64,000 nt of DNA from NCBI GenBank assembly GCA_035570055.1, contig DATMLM010000104.1, forward strand, positions 15,855 through 79,854, in the 5' to 3' direction. Under the pieces are notes generated by a model. That model searched no databases. It was not told the origin of the DNA and saw only the letters and a list, made by a program, of their open reading frames with translations. This document shows positions 32,525 through 41,420 of the stretch, piece after piece (within the stretch, counting starts at the first letter, position 1; each line of letters begins with the position of its first letter). The stretch comes from DASRDS01 sp035570055. GTDB taxonomy: Bacteria; Gemmatimonadota; Gemmatimonadetes; Gemmatimonadales; Gemmatimonadaceae. Made by a program: the position numbers and the translations under genes.

Positions 32525-33511
32525 ATGGGCGACGAGAAGCGCGTCTGGACGATCTACTGCCACACCTCTCCGAGCGGGAAGAGGTACGTGGGTCAGACGC
32601 GCAAGACGATGGAACAGCGATGGAATGAGCATGTGTCTGTATCGCGCTGCCCCTCGCGGCGACGCCTGTACACCGTCTTCCACGCTGCCATCAGAAAATA
32701 TGGGCCCGAAGCATTCCAGCATGAAGTGCTGGCGGTATCCGGTACGCGAGAAGAGGCGAACGCTGTCGAGGCAGACTGGATCAAGAGACTCAATACGCTG
32801 CTCCCTCATGGCTACAACGTTGATCCTGGGGCGGTAGGGTATGTCGAGCGCGGTGACGAGACGCGCCGTCGTATGCGTGAGACTCAGATGTCCAAGACGC
32901 CCGAAGAGCGCCGAGATTTGTCACTTCGTGCAGCCGCTGCACAAACACCAGAAGAACGTCGTCAGAAGGCGCTCAAGGGTGCAGCGGCCCAGACCCCGGA
33001 GCAGCGTCGGGAGAAGGCGCTCAAGGCAGCGGCGGCGCAGACGCCTGAACAGCGGAGCGCGAAAGCGCAAAAACGTTGGGACAACGCAACACCGGAGCAA
33101 CGAGCACATCACGCCCAAAAGGTACGTGAGTCCAAGCGTGAGGCTGCGACGGTACGGCGAGAAGAAAAGGCCAAACTCCACGCGTCTCCTGAATGGCAGG
33201 CCAAGATCGCAGCGGAAAGAGAGGCCAGCCGTATCGCCGCGATCGAGAAGCAACGTACGGCGCGGTTGGAGTGGTGGGCCAAGAGGACGCCTGAGCAGCG
33301 ACACACGCACGGTTTGACGGTGGCCGCTACAGCGCGCGCAAACGGACGCGTTCGAAAGCCGAAGCGGAAGCCGCCGCTGAAGCCACGTGGTCATATCGCA
33401 TTGAAAGCGTGGGTCACCCGTCGTCGCAGGCAACGCGAGCGTGAGTTCTCGAAGCTGGTGACAGAGATCGCCGCGCAACCGATTGCGACCGATCTTGGGT
33501 ACGGGTGCTGA
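32525..33511 (+). CDS. GIY-YIG homing endonuclease (copy 2) with TPEQR repeats
   Basis: 328 residues. TIYCHTSPSGKRYVGQTRKT is the GIY-YIG core; QRWNEH and VEADWIKRLN follow at the usual places. The middle has four or five tandem 17-residue repeats built on TPE(Q/E)R, as in NUMOD-type DNA-binding modules, then a basic C-terminus. Base composition is more A/T-rich than its neighbours. It shares the N-terminal domain with 22141-22863 but has a longer repeat array. It sits between a zinc-knuckle gene and a glycosyltransferase-like gene without clear insertion scars. Confidence 0.87.
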   Translation: MGDEKRVWTIYCHTSPSGKRYVGQTRKTMEQRWNEHVSVSRCPSRRRLYTVFHAAIRKYGPEAFQHEVLAVSGTREEANAVEADWIKRLNTLLPHGYNVDPGAVGYVERGDETRRRMRETQMSKTPEERRDLSLRAAAAQTPEERRQKALKGAAAQTPEQRREKALKAAAAQTPEQRSAKAQKRWDNATPEQRAHHAQKVRESKREAATVRREEKAKLHASPEWQAKIAAEREASRIAAIEKQRTARLEWWAKRTPEQRHTHGLTVAATARANGRVRKPKRKPPLKPRGHIALKAWVTRRRRQREREFSKLVTEIAAQPIATDLGYGC

Positions 33512-33514
33512 TCC

Positions 33515-34666
33515 ATGACGCCTCTTCTGTCGTACCTGACGCCGACGCTCAATCGGCCGCAGACGCATCAATCGCTCTACGAGGGCTACGCCGCCGACAC
33601 CTGGCCCAACAAAGAGCTCGTGGTGCTCGACGAGAGCGCGCAGCCGTCGCCTTTCTTCTCGCGTCTGACGGACGCGACCGTCCGCTACTTCCACGAGCCA
33701 GGCAAACCTCGCGTTGAAGGAGTCACGCGCATTGGGGCTGCACGCAACAGACTAACAAGGTTGTCGCGTGGCGCTTACCTTGCTGCCAGGGACGACGACG
33801 ATTCATACGATCCTGCGTGGGGCACATTCGCCATCGGGCGTCTAGGGAACGCAGACGCGCTTAAATTGACGACGTACAAGCTGCTTCATCAGGCAACCGG
33901 ACTTCTGTTCCTCTGGCGGTCGACTGAGGTCGCGAGCAAACATTGGGCGCTGCTCGGCGATCGGATCAAGCGTGTCGAGGTCGCAGCGGGCGAGATGCCC
34001 GCTGACTTCATCGAGAAGATGAAGTTGTGGTACGGCTTCTCGCTCGTCGCGCCCAGGCGTACGTTCGAACGCTTCCCGTTCCCCGAGGAGGGGACCGAAG
34101 ACATCAAGTTCTTGGAGGATGTTCTCGAAGGAGGCGGGCGCATCGTATTCGTGGACGACGCGCCCGACATGATCCTTCACGTCATCGGCAGTTCCCAATC
34201 GCAACACGCCTATCCGGCGACCCTCATCGGCGCCGCAGGAGCCGATACTTCGCTCGCCGAGATGCTGCAGGGCATGATCTCCCTACCCGATGGGCAGTCG
34301 ATCCAGATCACACCTGCAGCCAAGTTCGCCGTCCTGGCAGCTATCGACGAAAAATACTCGCTCCGGAACATCGGCATCCGCGCCAAGGACGGCGGCCTGG
34401 TCATCGACTCGATCCGGGACAACGTCCCGCCGGGTGAGTTCGGCGCTGCCGCTCCGCCAGACGGGATGCGCCTTGTGCTCGCCGTCGGAGAGGGGACCAA
34501 GGCCAAGACGCTGCCGTGGAAGGCCCCCGGTTTCCTGTCGGCGTTCGAGAAGAGCCACGTCGTCAAGGCCTGGTCGTCGGCTCCTTTTGTGGGGGCGGGC
34601 GAAGCGTGCGACACTCTGCCCATGCACGGGTACGCAGCGGCCATCTTCGGACGGAGGGTGCGATGA
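33515..34666 (+). CDS. GT2-type glycosyltransferase-like protein with C-terminal GAG-MHGYA tail
   Basis: 383 residues. The first 230 match family 2 glycosyltransferases: YLTPTLNRPQ at the N-terminus, GAARNRL, and an Asp-rich nucleotide/metal site in LAARDDDDSYDP, followed by the acceptor region with FLEDVLEG. The last 140 residues are a separate domain, ending FVGAGEACDTLPMHGYAAAI, almost the same as a stretch in 39490-40725. The Met in MHGYA and the resemblance to the N-termini of other proteins here (MSYADAIFGAG) suggest fusion of two units. Placement inside a virion-like block is unexpected for a sugar transferase. Confidence 0.68.
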   Translation: MTPLLSYLTPTLNRPQTHQSLYEGYAADTWPNKELVVLDESAQPSPFFSRLTDATVRYFHEPGKPRVEGVTRIGAARNRLTRLSRGAYLAARDDDDSYDPAWGTFAIGRLGNADALKLTTYKLLHQATGLLFLWRSTEVASKHWALLGDRIKRVEVAAGEMPADFIEKMKLWYGFSLVAPRRTFERFPFPEEGTEDIKFLEDVLEGGGRIVFVDDAPDMILHVIGSSQSQHAYPATLIGAAGADTSLAEMLQGMISLPDGQSIQITPAAKFAVLAAIDEKYSLRNIGIRAKDGGLVIDSIRDNVPPGEFGAAAPPDGMRLVLAVGEGTKAKTLPWKAPGFLSAFEKSHVVKAWSSAPFVGAGEACDTLPMHGYAAAIFGRRVR

Positions 34667-35229
34667 GTCCAGAGGCGGCCAGCACGGCCAAAACAGCCAT
34701 CTACGTCGTCGGCGGGCTCGTCGTGTTCACGACAATCGTCGGCGTTGCCATCTTCGCGGTCGGTGCGAAGGCGGTGAGTAACGCCGCCAACAACAACAAC
34801 AACGGCAAGACGCTCGCAACCGGCTCGACCTCGGCGCCCTTCGTCGTTCCGCAGAACGACTTCATCGTCATCTCCTACGTCAACGGGCCGTATCCGTTGC
34901 CAACAGTTGCCCAGGCGCAGGCAGCGCTCGACGCTGTGTCGCCTGGCATGTGGCAGGTGCAGAACGTTCAGGAGGGGGCCGCGGGTACCTGGCAGCACCA
35001 GGGCGCGTTCGATGTGAGCGCGATCTATCTCGGTGGTCCATCCACGTACGTGACCAACGACGCGCTACTGAGCGGGTGGACGACCGTCGTGGCGCAGCCG
35101 AACTCGGGTCTGTCGTGGACGCCCAACACTCCGGCCTTCGCACTTACTGCCGTGCAGGACTTCGGCCCGTCGGGCACCGGGTCTGGTGCGGCACAAGGCT
35201 ATGCCGCCGCCATCGGGGTCGGACGATGA
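34663..35229 (+). CDS. Membrane protein with N-terminal transmembrane segment
   Basis: 188 residues, ATGA overlap. Residues about 10-35 (TAIYVVGGLVVFTTIVGVAI) form one span, followed by an asparagine-rich spacer and a strand-rich domain. It ends AQGYAAAIGVGR, resembling the GYAxAI motif of other proteins here. Likely virion or envelope protein (inference). Confidence 0.6.
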   Translation: MSPEAASTAKTAIYVVGGLVVFTTIVGVAIFAVGAKAVSNAANNNNNGKTLATGSTSAPFVVPQNDFIVISYVNGPYPLPTVAQAQAALDAVSPGMWQVQNVQEGAAGTWQHQGAFDVSAIYLGGPSTYVTNDALLSGWTTVVAQPNSGLSWTPNTPAFALTAVQDFGPSGTGSGAAQGYAAAIGVGR

Positions 35230-35594
35230 GCTACGCAGACGCCATCTTCGGGGCCGGCAAACACACTTCGACGCTCGGCCCGCGTGGCGAGCCGCTCGGA
35301 GCCGCCGAGGTCGTCGAGCGCTACGATCCGAAGCGGTACGCCGGTCGTGAGCCGCCGCATCGGTGCACGGTCGCATCGGCGACAGCGATTGCGCAGCAGC
35401 TACCGGGGGCGCCGTGGAAGTTCCAAGGTGAGCTGCCCGTGGGATCGGCGCTGCCGTGGCCGACGACCGAGCACGTCTACCCAGTCGTGACCCCGATGGG
35501 GAAGAAGAACATCCCCGTGCAGGTGACCGCCGACGGTCAGCACATCTCGACAACCTGCCCGTACACCGGGGCCGTCTGGACCTTCGGGAAGTAG
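35226..35594 (+). CDS. Hypothetical protein starting MSYADAIFGAG
   Basis: 122 residues from ATG 35226. The first 11 residues share the (S/G)YxxAIxGAG motif found in other proteins of this block. The rest is a small strand-rich domain ending in a TCPYTGAVWTFGK strand. Confidence 0.58.
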   Translation: MSYADAIFGAGKHTSTLGPRGEPLGAAEVVERYDPKRYAGREPPHRCTVASATAIAQQLPGAPWKFQGELPVGSALPWPTTEHVYPVVTPMGKKNIPVQVTADGQHISTTCPYTGAVWTFGK

Positions 35595-35600
35595 TCCACC

Positions 35601-36290
35601 ATGCCGGCCAAGTTTCTTCCGCGGGAGCAGCCGCCCGAGCATAGATGCTCGTGTTGCCGCGAGTTGAAGCCCAGAGAGTCGTTCAACAAAAACCACCGGA
35701 CGCCTAGCGGCCTGCAGTACGTGTGCAAAGAGTGTCTTCGTACGAATCGTGTCCCATACCGAAAGAAGCGCCTAGAGAAGGAAAAGCGCATGCGTGCGGA
35801 ACGGATGGGGACCGAGGAGCACGTACGCTTCTTGCGCAAGCATCGAGGCTTCAAGTACCACGTTGACGTTGAAGCGTTGTGGGTCGAGCAGGGCGGACTT
35901 TGCGGCCTGTGTGGGGAACCCATGCTGCCGGCCGGCAATTCGTTGGATGCCGTTGCCGTGGATCATGATCGTGCGTGCTGTCCCACAAACAAATTCTCGT
36001 GCGGACAATGCGTGCGTGATTTGATCCACAAGCGATGCAATGTTTTGCTGGGGCACGCAAAAGACAACCCCGTCACGTTGCGTCGCGCGGTCGGCTATAT
36101 CGAGCGCTGGAGCGGCCGAAAGCGTGGCGTGATGAAGTGGAGAAAGAAAGACGTTGGGGTGCGGGCACCACAGATTCGGGCGGAGAACGCCAAGTTGTTT
36201 CGCCAGCAGTCGCATGACTGGTTCTCGGCGATCCTCTTAGACCGCACCCTCGATCAGTTCGTCGCAGAAGATGTCGGGACGCTCCAATGA
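35601..36290 (+). CDS. HNH endonuclease, endonuclease VII-type (copy 2)
   Basis: 229 residues. An N-terminal CSCCRELK and CKECLRTN pair precedes the endonuclease VII core: CGLCGEPM, VDHDRACC, CGQCVRDLIHKRCNVLLGHA. The C-terminus is basic. Its stop overlaps the next ATG (ATGA). The DNA is more A/T-rich than the flanking membrane-protein genes. It differs from 11584-12081 by the extra zinc pair and longer tail. Confidence 0.87.
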   Translation: MPAKFLPREQPPEHRCSCCRELKPRESFNKNHRTPSGLQYVCKECLRTNRVPYRKKRLEKEKRMRAERMGTEEHVRFLRKHRGFKYHVDVEALWVEQGGLCGLCGEPMLPAGNSLDAVAVDHDRACCPTNKFSCGQCVRDLIHKRCNVLLGHAKDNPVTLRRAVGYIERWSGRKRGVMKWRKKDVGVRAPQIRAENAKLFRQQSHDWFSAILLDRTLDQFVAEDVGTLQ

Positions 36291-36865
36291 ACAACACCGC
36301 CCGCTACGCCGTGTGGATGGCCAGCCTCGGAGTCCTGGGGGCCGGCGGCGGCTATCTCCTGCGCAAGGACGCCAAGAGAAACGCCATCGTCGGCGGCGCG
36401 GTCGGCGGCCTGGTCTCTGGTCTCGGCCTGGGTGTCGTGCTCGCGTACCTGACGGAGCCGAGCCCCGCCAGCAAGATCGCTGGCTCCAAGTCTCCGCCCG
36501 CTGGCGGCTGCCCCGCGGGGACGTACTGGAACGGCAACGCGTGCATCCATCAGGTCGTCTTCCAGGGGCCGCAGCCGCCGCAGCAGATGACGAGCCTGAC
36601 GCTCGACGCCGGCAACCTGAGCCCGCCGCCGATCAAGACCTACTCCGGCATCTTCAACGTCTACTCGCCCCCGGTGCAGGGAAACACGGGTGGCGGCTGG
36701 ATCAACTCAGCGTCGTCCAACCCGGCTATCTGGACCCCGCTGGTCAACTACCAATCGAGCTCGCTGCAGGTTCTGTTGACGGATGTCGCGGGTACGGTCT
36801 CGGTCGTCTGGTACGACGCGGCCAGCGGCCGGACGCTCACGACGAACCTGCGGTTCGTGGCGTAG
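36287..36865 (+). CDS. Membrane protein, two N-terminal spans
   Basis: 192 residues. Two hydrophobic segments (YAVWMASLGVLGAGGGYLL and GGLVSGLGLGVVLAYL) followed by a CPAGTYWNGNACI knot-like segment and a strand-rich domain. This 'Cys-P-x-G-x-x-x-x-G-x-x-C' segment recurs in 49628-49990 (CPAGQVADYGTLQC). Confidence 0.6.
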   Translation: MNNTARYAVWMASLGVLGAGGGYLLRKDAKRNAIVGGAVGGLVSGLGLGVVLAYLTEPSPASKIAGSKSPPAGGCPAGTYWNGNACIHQVVFQGPQPPQQMTSLTLDAGNLSPPPIKTYSGIFNVYSPPVQGNTGGGWINSASSNPAIWTPLVNYQSSSLQVLLTDVAGTVSVVWYDAASGRTLTTNLRFVA

Positions 36866-36890
36866 ATTCGACCCCGGCCAGGAAGCGGCG

Positions 36891-36896
36891 TAGTCT
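36891..36896 (+). promoter_or_regulatory. TAGTCT element before ATG 36904
   Basis: TAGTCT, seven bases, ATG 36904. A TTCGAC lies 18 bases upstream. Confidence 0.45.
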
Positions 36897-36903
36897 CAGC
36901 GAC

Positions 36904-37632
36904 ATGACTCGTGGAGAGAAGATCCTCGCCTGGGGCGCCGCCGGCATCACCGCGGTCCTGGTGACTTTCGGCATCATCGAGGCGGTCAAGTCCAAGCCCT
37001 CTTTGTCGACCCCTACGACGACCGGCACCACGATGTCGATCCTGCTGACCGCCCCCTCGGGCGCTCAGAACCTCGGCATCGTCGCGCTGCCCGCAGGAGC
37101 CACGCTCATCTTGGGCGCTCCGCAGGGAGGCAGCGTCGGCAACGTGTCGTTCACCGGTACGGCCGCGAAGGTTGCTGCTCAGACCGGGACCGCTGTTTCG
37201 ATCCAGTGGACCAGCCAGAGCCCCACGGGCCCCTCGCAGGCCACGATTACGTGGACCGACGCCGCCAACGCCTCGCACACGTCCACCGTGCAGATCGTGC
37301 CCGAGCTGTCCTCGACGGTCATCGGCCTGGCCGTCGGCACGATGCCCGATCTCTGGCTGCCGGCGTCGAGCTCCACGGTCACCGGAGAGATGCTCTTCGT
37401 GCCGCCCGCGCAACAGTCCACCGACAGGCAGCTGCCGGTCATCAACAACGGATCGGTGACCACGGGCACGAGCGTTACCGGAACGTTCATGCCCGGCACC
37501 ACAGCGTCTCCCGGGGGCAGCTTCGGCGTCGTGGCCGCAGCCAACGGGACGAGCAACGTGGCGATCAACTGGACCGACGGCTCGGGCAACTCGCAGGTGT
37601 CGAACTTCGCCGTGACCGTGCTGCCGAACTGA
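36904..37632 (+). CDS. Single-span membrane protein (paralogue A)
   Basis: 242 residues. MTRGEKILAWGAAGITAVLV is an N-terminal signal/anchor followed by EAVKSKPS and a long strand-rich, Thr/Ser-rich domain. The N-terminus is clearly related to 40722-41420 (MTSLEKALAWGLGIVTTG...EETKSKPA). The pair marks a duplication in the virion block. It probably faces outward from a membrane (inference). Confidence 0.62.
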   Translation: MTRGEKILAWGAAGITAVLVTFGIIEAVKSKPSLSTPTTTGTTMSILLTAPSGAQNLGIVALPAGATLILGAPQGGSVGNVSFTGTAAKVAAQTGTAVSIQWTSQSPTGPSQATITWTDAANASHTSTVQIVPELSSTVIGLAVGTMPDLWLPASSSTVTGEMLFVPPAQQSTDRQLPVINNGSVTTGTSVTGTFMPGTTASPGGSFGVVAAANGTSNVAINWTDGSGNSQVSNFAVTVLPN

Positions 37633-37634
37633 CG

Positions 37635-37901
37635 ATGGTCTGGACGGCCATCCTCGCCGCCTGGATCACGCTCGGCTTGGGCCGGATGCCGTACGTGTGG
37701 GCCGAGATGCTCTCGGGCATGCGCAAGAAGTACCCGGAGCTATACGAGCACGTGAACTGCCCCCATTGCCGCCGCAAGAGGGCCTGGACCCGTTGGCACT
37801 CGTACATCGTCGCGACACTCATCCTGCTTCCCATCGCGGCGCTGGTGGGCCCCTTTGGGTGGTGGTTCGGTCGTCTTGGCCAAGGGACGAAGTTGTCGTG
37901 A
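37635..37901 (+). CDS. Small two-span membrane protein with CPHC
   Basis: 88 residues. An N-terminal span (MVWTAILAAWITLGLGRMPY), a short loop with VNCPHCRRKRAW, and a second span (YIVATLILLPIAALVGPFGW). Could be a virion membrane protein or holin-like. Confidence 0.58.
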   Translation: MVWTAILAAWITLGLGRMPYVWAEMLSGMRKKYPELYEHVNCPHCRRKRAWTRWHSYIVATLILLPIAALVGPFGWWFGRLGQGTKLS

Positions 37902-39451
37902 GACCGCAGCACGTCAGAGGCCTTCTCGGCGCAGGCGACGCCGCCTCTGCTGGCCAGCAGTATCTCGCCAACCTCAAGACGAGCTACACGCGGCAGGGCG
38001 ACGAGTACGTCCTGAACACCGCGCAGGCCACGGCCGGCGTGAGCTTCCAGGGTCTGGACTTCTCAGCCACCGTCGCGGCTCTGGCGCGCGGGGATATCCC
38101 GGGCGCGGTCGAGGCGGCCGATTCGGCCATCGTGGCCTACGCCTCGCTGTCGGTGCCGGTGGCAGGTCTGGTCGTGGCCGGATTCACTGCGCTCGTCGCG
38201 GCAGCATGGAGTGGGCAGTCGCCTCCTTGCACCGCCGTCGGATGCGGCTCCACGTTCGGCATGGGCGAGTGTCCCACCGACAGCACCCTGGACTTCACCT
38301 GGGCCGGCATCGCGAGCTCGCAGGTCGCGCCCGTGCCGCCCGCGCAGCCATACCACTTCAGCGGCGGTCCGGACACGGGCCCCTCCAACCTCATCGACTG
38401 GGGCAGCTACGACTGGCAGGACTCGACGCCGCTGGATCCCACCAAGCCAGGCGGCCCCGGATCGTTCGAGCAGGCCCTCGAGCTTGTGGTGATGCAGGTC
38501 TGGGATCGCCTCGCGAGCGCGCCGCAGATTTGCGACATCATCCGGGCCTCGGGCCTCAATCCGAGCCTGACCGATATCGCGACCGGACAGCAGCTGCAGG
38601 CCACCATCTGGGGGACGCTCGCGACCAACATCGGCGCGCTGGTGCCCGTGTTCCTCGCCGGCTGGAACGCCGCTCACGGCACCGGCACCATCACGACCAA
38701 CGTGCCGTGCACGCAGGCGAGCTGCGAGGCAGCCGGCGGTATCTGGATCGCGAGCGACAGCCAGTGCGGGCGCGGTGGCGTTGCGGTGCCGTGCACCACG
38801 ACCACGCTCGCGCCGCAGCGGCAGATTTCGCACGTGGTCGGCAGCAGGCAGTGGAACGATCCGCTCTCCGTGGCGCTCGAGGCGCTCGCGCAGATCCAGG
38901 GACTGCCGGTCGGCTCGACGCTGGTGCTCATGGTCAACAGCGGTCCCCCGGGTGGACAGATCAGCGGCTGGGATCCGCACATCGGCAACCACCCGCCGTC
39001 GAAGACGAGCGGCCTGGCTATCGTCGGTGGCGCCATCGCCGTCGTCGCTGTCGCCGCCGGAGGCTTCTCGCTCTGGGCCTACTTGACGGGCCAGGCGCAG
39101 AGCGAGGCGTGGAAGAAGCTCGGGCGCACCGTCTGGGACGAGGCGGCCAAGAGCGGCGAGCCGTTGGTGTCGGCGAATCCTTTGAAGGGGGCGAAGCTGC
39201 TGGGGGCAGGGGAGGCGGCGGAGGAGCCGAAGAGGAGCGGGCACTCGCGACCGCAGTCGCTGCTCTTCCCGCGCGATCGCTTCACGAAGCGAGAAGCGCT
39301 CGCATGGTCCCGCAGCCATGGCTTCAAGGCATCGAAGGCCGACCCGACCGCGAACTATTGGCGCGTACGCCAATTCAGCCCGGCAAAGGGGACCGTCGTC
39401 GCGACCATCCCGTTCGGGAGCGGTGGAATCAAGGCGACAATCGCCCGCTGA
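37898..39451 (+). CDS. Large hypothetical protein with C-terminal transmembrane segment
   Basis: 517 residues from GTG 37898 (GTGA overlap). It begins MRPQHVRGLLGAGDAAS, with a GAG motif like other virion-block proteins. Residues about 60-110 include a hydrophobic stretch (SVPVAGLVVAGFTALVAAAW). A cysteine-containing middle (CTQASCEAAGGIWIASDSQC) may form disulfides. A second span near residue 375-400 (LAIVGGAIAVVAVAAGGFSL) leaves a basic 110-residue C-terminal domain (RFTKREALAWSRSHGFKASK). Structural virion role likely; no family recognised. Confidence 0.55.
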   Translation: MRPQHVRGLLGAGDAASAGQQYLANLKTSYTRQGDEYVLNTAQATAGVSFQGLDFSATVAALARGDIPGAVEAADSAIVAYASLSVPVAGLVVAGFTALVAAAWSGQSPPCTAVGCGSTFGMGECPTDSTLDFTWAGIASSQVAPVPPAQPYHFSGGPDTGPSNLIDWGSYDWQDSTPLDPTKPGGPGSFEQALELVVMQVWDRLASAPQICDIIRASGLNPSLTDIATGQQLQATIWGTLATNIGALVPVFLAGWNAAHGTGTITTNVPCTQASCEAAGGIWIASDSQCGRGGVAVPCTTTTLAPQRQISHVVGSRQWNDPLSVALEALAQIQGLPVGSTLVLMVNSGPPGGQISGWDPHIGNHPPSKTSGLAIVGGAIAVVAVAAGGFSLWAYLTGQAQSEAWKKLGRTVWDEAAKSGEPLVSANPLKGAKLLGAGEAAEEPKRSGHSRPQSLLFPRDRFTKREALAWSRSHGFKASKADPTANYWRVRQFSPAKGTVVATIPFGSGGIKATIAR

Positions 39452-39476
39452 TTTTCGCGCCCTGACGAGGCGGTGG

Positions 39477-39482
39477 TACGCT
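39477..39482 (+). promoter_or_regulatory. TACGCT element before GTG 39490
   Basis: TACGCT, seven bases, GTG 39490. Confidence 0.42.
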
Positions 39483-39489
39483 GCTCCTC

Positions 39490-40725
39490 GTGGCCGACTC
39501 GCCTACCATCGCGTCCGACATCGCCGCGGGCGTGAAGGTCGACCATCGGCCCTGGCCCGGCACCAAGCCGGGCTTGCGGATCACCCGTGAGCAGATGGCC
39601 AAGAAGATCCGCGAGGGCATGCACACACCCAGCGTGCGCGCCCTCGCCGGGCAGATCCTGCGCGACGCGGGCTTCCCGACGACGATCCGCGCGAAAGCCG
39701 AGGCCCTGCGCAGCTACGTGAAGAAGAACGTCGGCTACGCGCCTGACCCGATATTTTCGGAGATGGTCGTCGCGGCGCCTGTGACTCTTTGTTTGGACGA
39801 TGGGATCATGTGCATGCCCATTGGAGATTGCGACGACGCCACCGTGGCGTGCCAGTCGCTCATCGGCGCGGCCGGCATGGACGCGCGGTTCTTCCACATC
39901 GACTACGGCTCCGGCGTGCAGACGCACATGATGGGTGCCGTACGCGATGAGACGGGCAAGTGGCTCGAGGTCGACGCGACGACCGATCGCCCGGTCGGCT
40001 ACGAGACCAGCTGCACGCGCAAGGTGCTGGTCGATCCGTTCGACGACAAGACCTTCGATCTGATGGGCGCCGCAGGGGGCAGTTTCATCGGCGTGGGCAA
40101 GGCTTTTGTCGGCGCGGGCAAAGCGTGGGATGCTCTCCCCATGCACGGCTACGCCTCAGCCATCCTCGGCCGCTCGGTCGGCGCTGGGGCTGCACTGCCG
40201 ACGCTTCAGCCGTGCTACCAGTTCGTGCTCTACATCGATCTGCAGGGCGCGACCGCCGACGATCTGGTGGCCTCGTTTCCGTGGACCTCGTCGGTACAGA
40301 ACCTCGCAGTGAACACGAACGAGACGCCCAACTCGGTGTCTGGTACGTGGATTGGCTCGTCGCCCCTTGCGGTGCCCGCGAGCATTCCTGTGGCGCACGA
40401 CTTCGGTGGCAACACGGGGTATCAGACGGTGCAGGTGCTCGTCCAGAGCGGCATCATCGGCGCCAGGGACACGTCGGGAGCGTGCGCTCCGATTCAGATC
40501 CATCTTCCGCCGGGTCACACGAGCGGTGGCAACACGGGTGGCGCCCCGATCCACACGGGCAGCACTTACCATGGTGGAACCGCCACAGGCGGCACGGGCG
40601 GCACGCAGTCCAGCACCGGCCTGTCGACGGGCGCCAAGGTCGGCCTCACGCTGGGCGCCGTCGCGCTGCTCGGTGGCGGCGCGTTCGCGGCGTACAAGGC
40701 CGGATGGTTCGGGAGAGCAGCATGA
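39490..40725 (+). CDS. Transglutaminase-like protein with C-terminal membrane anchor
   Basis: 411 residues from GTG 39490. Residues about 60-175 look like a transglutaminase/cysteine-peptidase fold: catalytic Cys in IGDCDDATVA, His in GVQTHMMGAV and Asp in LEVDATTDRPVG. The middle carries FVGAGKAWDALPMHGYASAI, matching the end of 33515-34666. A strand-rich domain, a Gly/Thr/Ser/His-rich linker and a final span (KVGLTLGAVALLGGGAFAAY) follow. It could cross-link or process virion proteins. The catalytic triad order fits, but activity is unproven. Confidence 0.65.
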   Translation: MADSPTIASDIAAGVKVDHRPWPGTKPGLRITREQMAKKIREGMHTPSVRALAGQILRDAGFPTTIRAKAEALRSYVKKNVGYAPDPIFSEMVVAAPVTLCLDDGIMCMPIGDCDDATVACQSLIGAAGMDARFFHIDYGSGVQTHMMGAVRDETGKWLEVDATTDRPVGYETSCTRKVLVDPFDDKTFDLMGAAGGSFIGVGKAFVGAGKAWDALPMHGYASAILGRSVGAGAALPTLQPCYQFVLYIDLQGATADDLVASFPWTSSVQNLAVNTNETPNSVSGTWIGSSPLAVPASIPVAHDFGGNTGYQTVQVLVQSGIIGARDTSGACAPIQIHLPPGHTSGGNTGGAPIHTGSTYHGGTATGGTGGTQSSTGLSTGAKVGLTLGAVALLGGGAFAAYKAGWFGRAA

Positions 40726-41420
40726 CCAGCCTCGAGAAAGCGTTGGCGTGGGGCCTCGGGATCGTGACGACTGGGCTCGTCATCCTCGGCATCTACGAGG
40801 AGACCAAGAGCAAGCCGGCCAACTCGAACACCGTCACGACGACCCTCACCCCCGGCCACCGCTACAGCTTCCAGGCTTCCTGCCCGACCGCGTTCCCCGC
40901 GCTGCCGCCCGCCGGGTCGACGACCGCTGTAGCGGCGCTGCTCGGCCTGACCGGTGTCTCGATCCTGACCTACCTGCCCGCCGCCGACGGCAAGAGCTTC
41001 ACGGTCACGTTCGACTACACGGGGCTCGCGATGACGCTGCCGCCTATTCAGTCGGGCGGCGCGACGTCGTGCACCTCGCAGCTGGTCGATCTGGGCGTCT
41101 CGCCTAGCACGGGCGGCACGCAGCAGGGTGGTGTCGCCAGTCAAGGGGGCCTCAATCTCGTCAACCAGGGGCAGCTGCCCGCCGCCCAGAACCTCGACCT
41201 GACGTCCGGCTCCACGGGCGTCGCCCACGCCACGACCAATGGCGCACTACAGGTCATCGCGCCGTGGAGCATCGCAAGCGTTTCGCCCTCGCCCGCCTAC
41301 CAGGGCGCCGCGGCGATCTCGGGCAACACCGCACGCATGGTGCTGACGGGAACGCCCGCGCTCTTCGACATCACTGGGCCGCCGCCGGCCTCGCCGATCG
41401 TCACGGTGAGGGTGCAGTGA
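40722..41420 (+). CDS. Single-span membrane protein (paralogue B)
   Basis: 232 residues from ATG 40722 (ATGA overlap). MTSLEKALAWGLGIVTTGLV anchors the protein, then ETKSKPANSN and a strand-rich domain. Paralogue of 36904-37632 by its N-terminus; the outer domains are less alike. Confidence 0.62.
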   Translation: MTSLEKALAWGLGIVTTGLVILGIYEETKSKPANSNTVTTTLTPGHRYSFQASCPTAFPALPPAGSTTAVAALLGLTGVSILTYLPAADGKSFTVTFDYTGLAMTLPPIQSGGATSCTSQLVDLGVSPSTGGTQQGGVASQGGLNLVNQGQLPAAQNLDLTSGSTGVAHATTNGALQVIAPWSIASVSPSPAYQGAAAISGNTARMVLTGTPALFDITGPPPASPIVTVRVQ

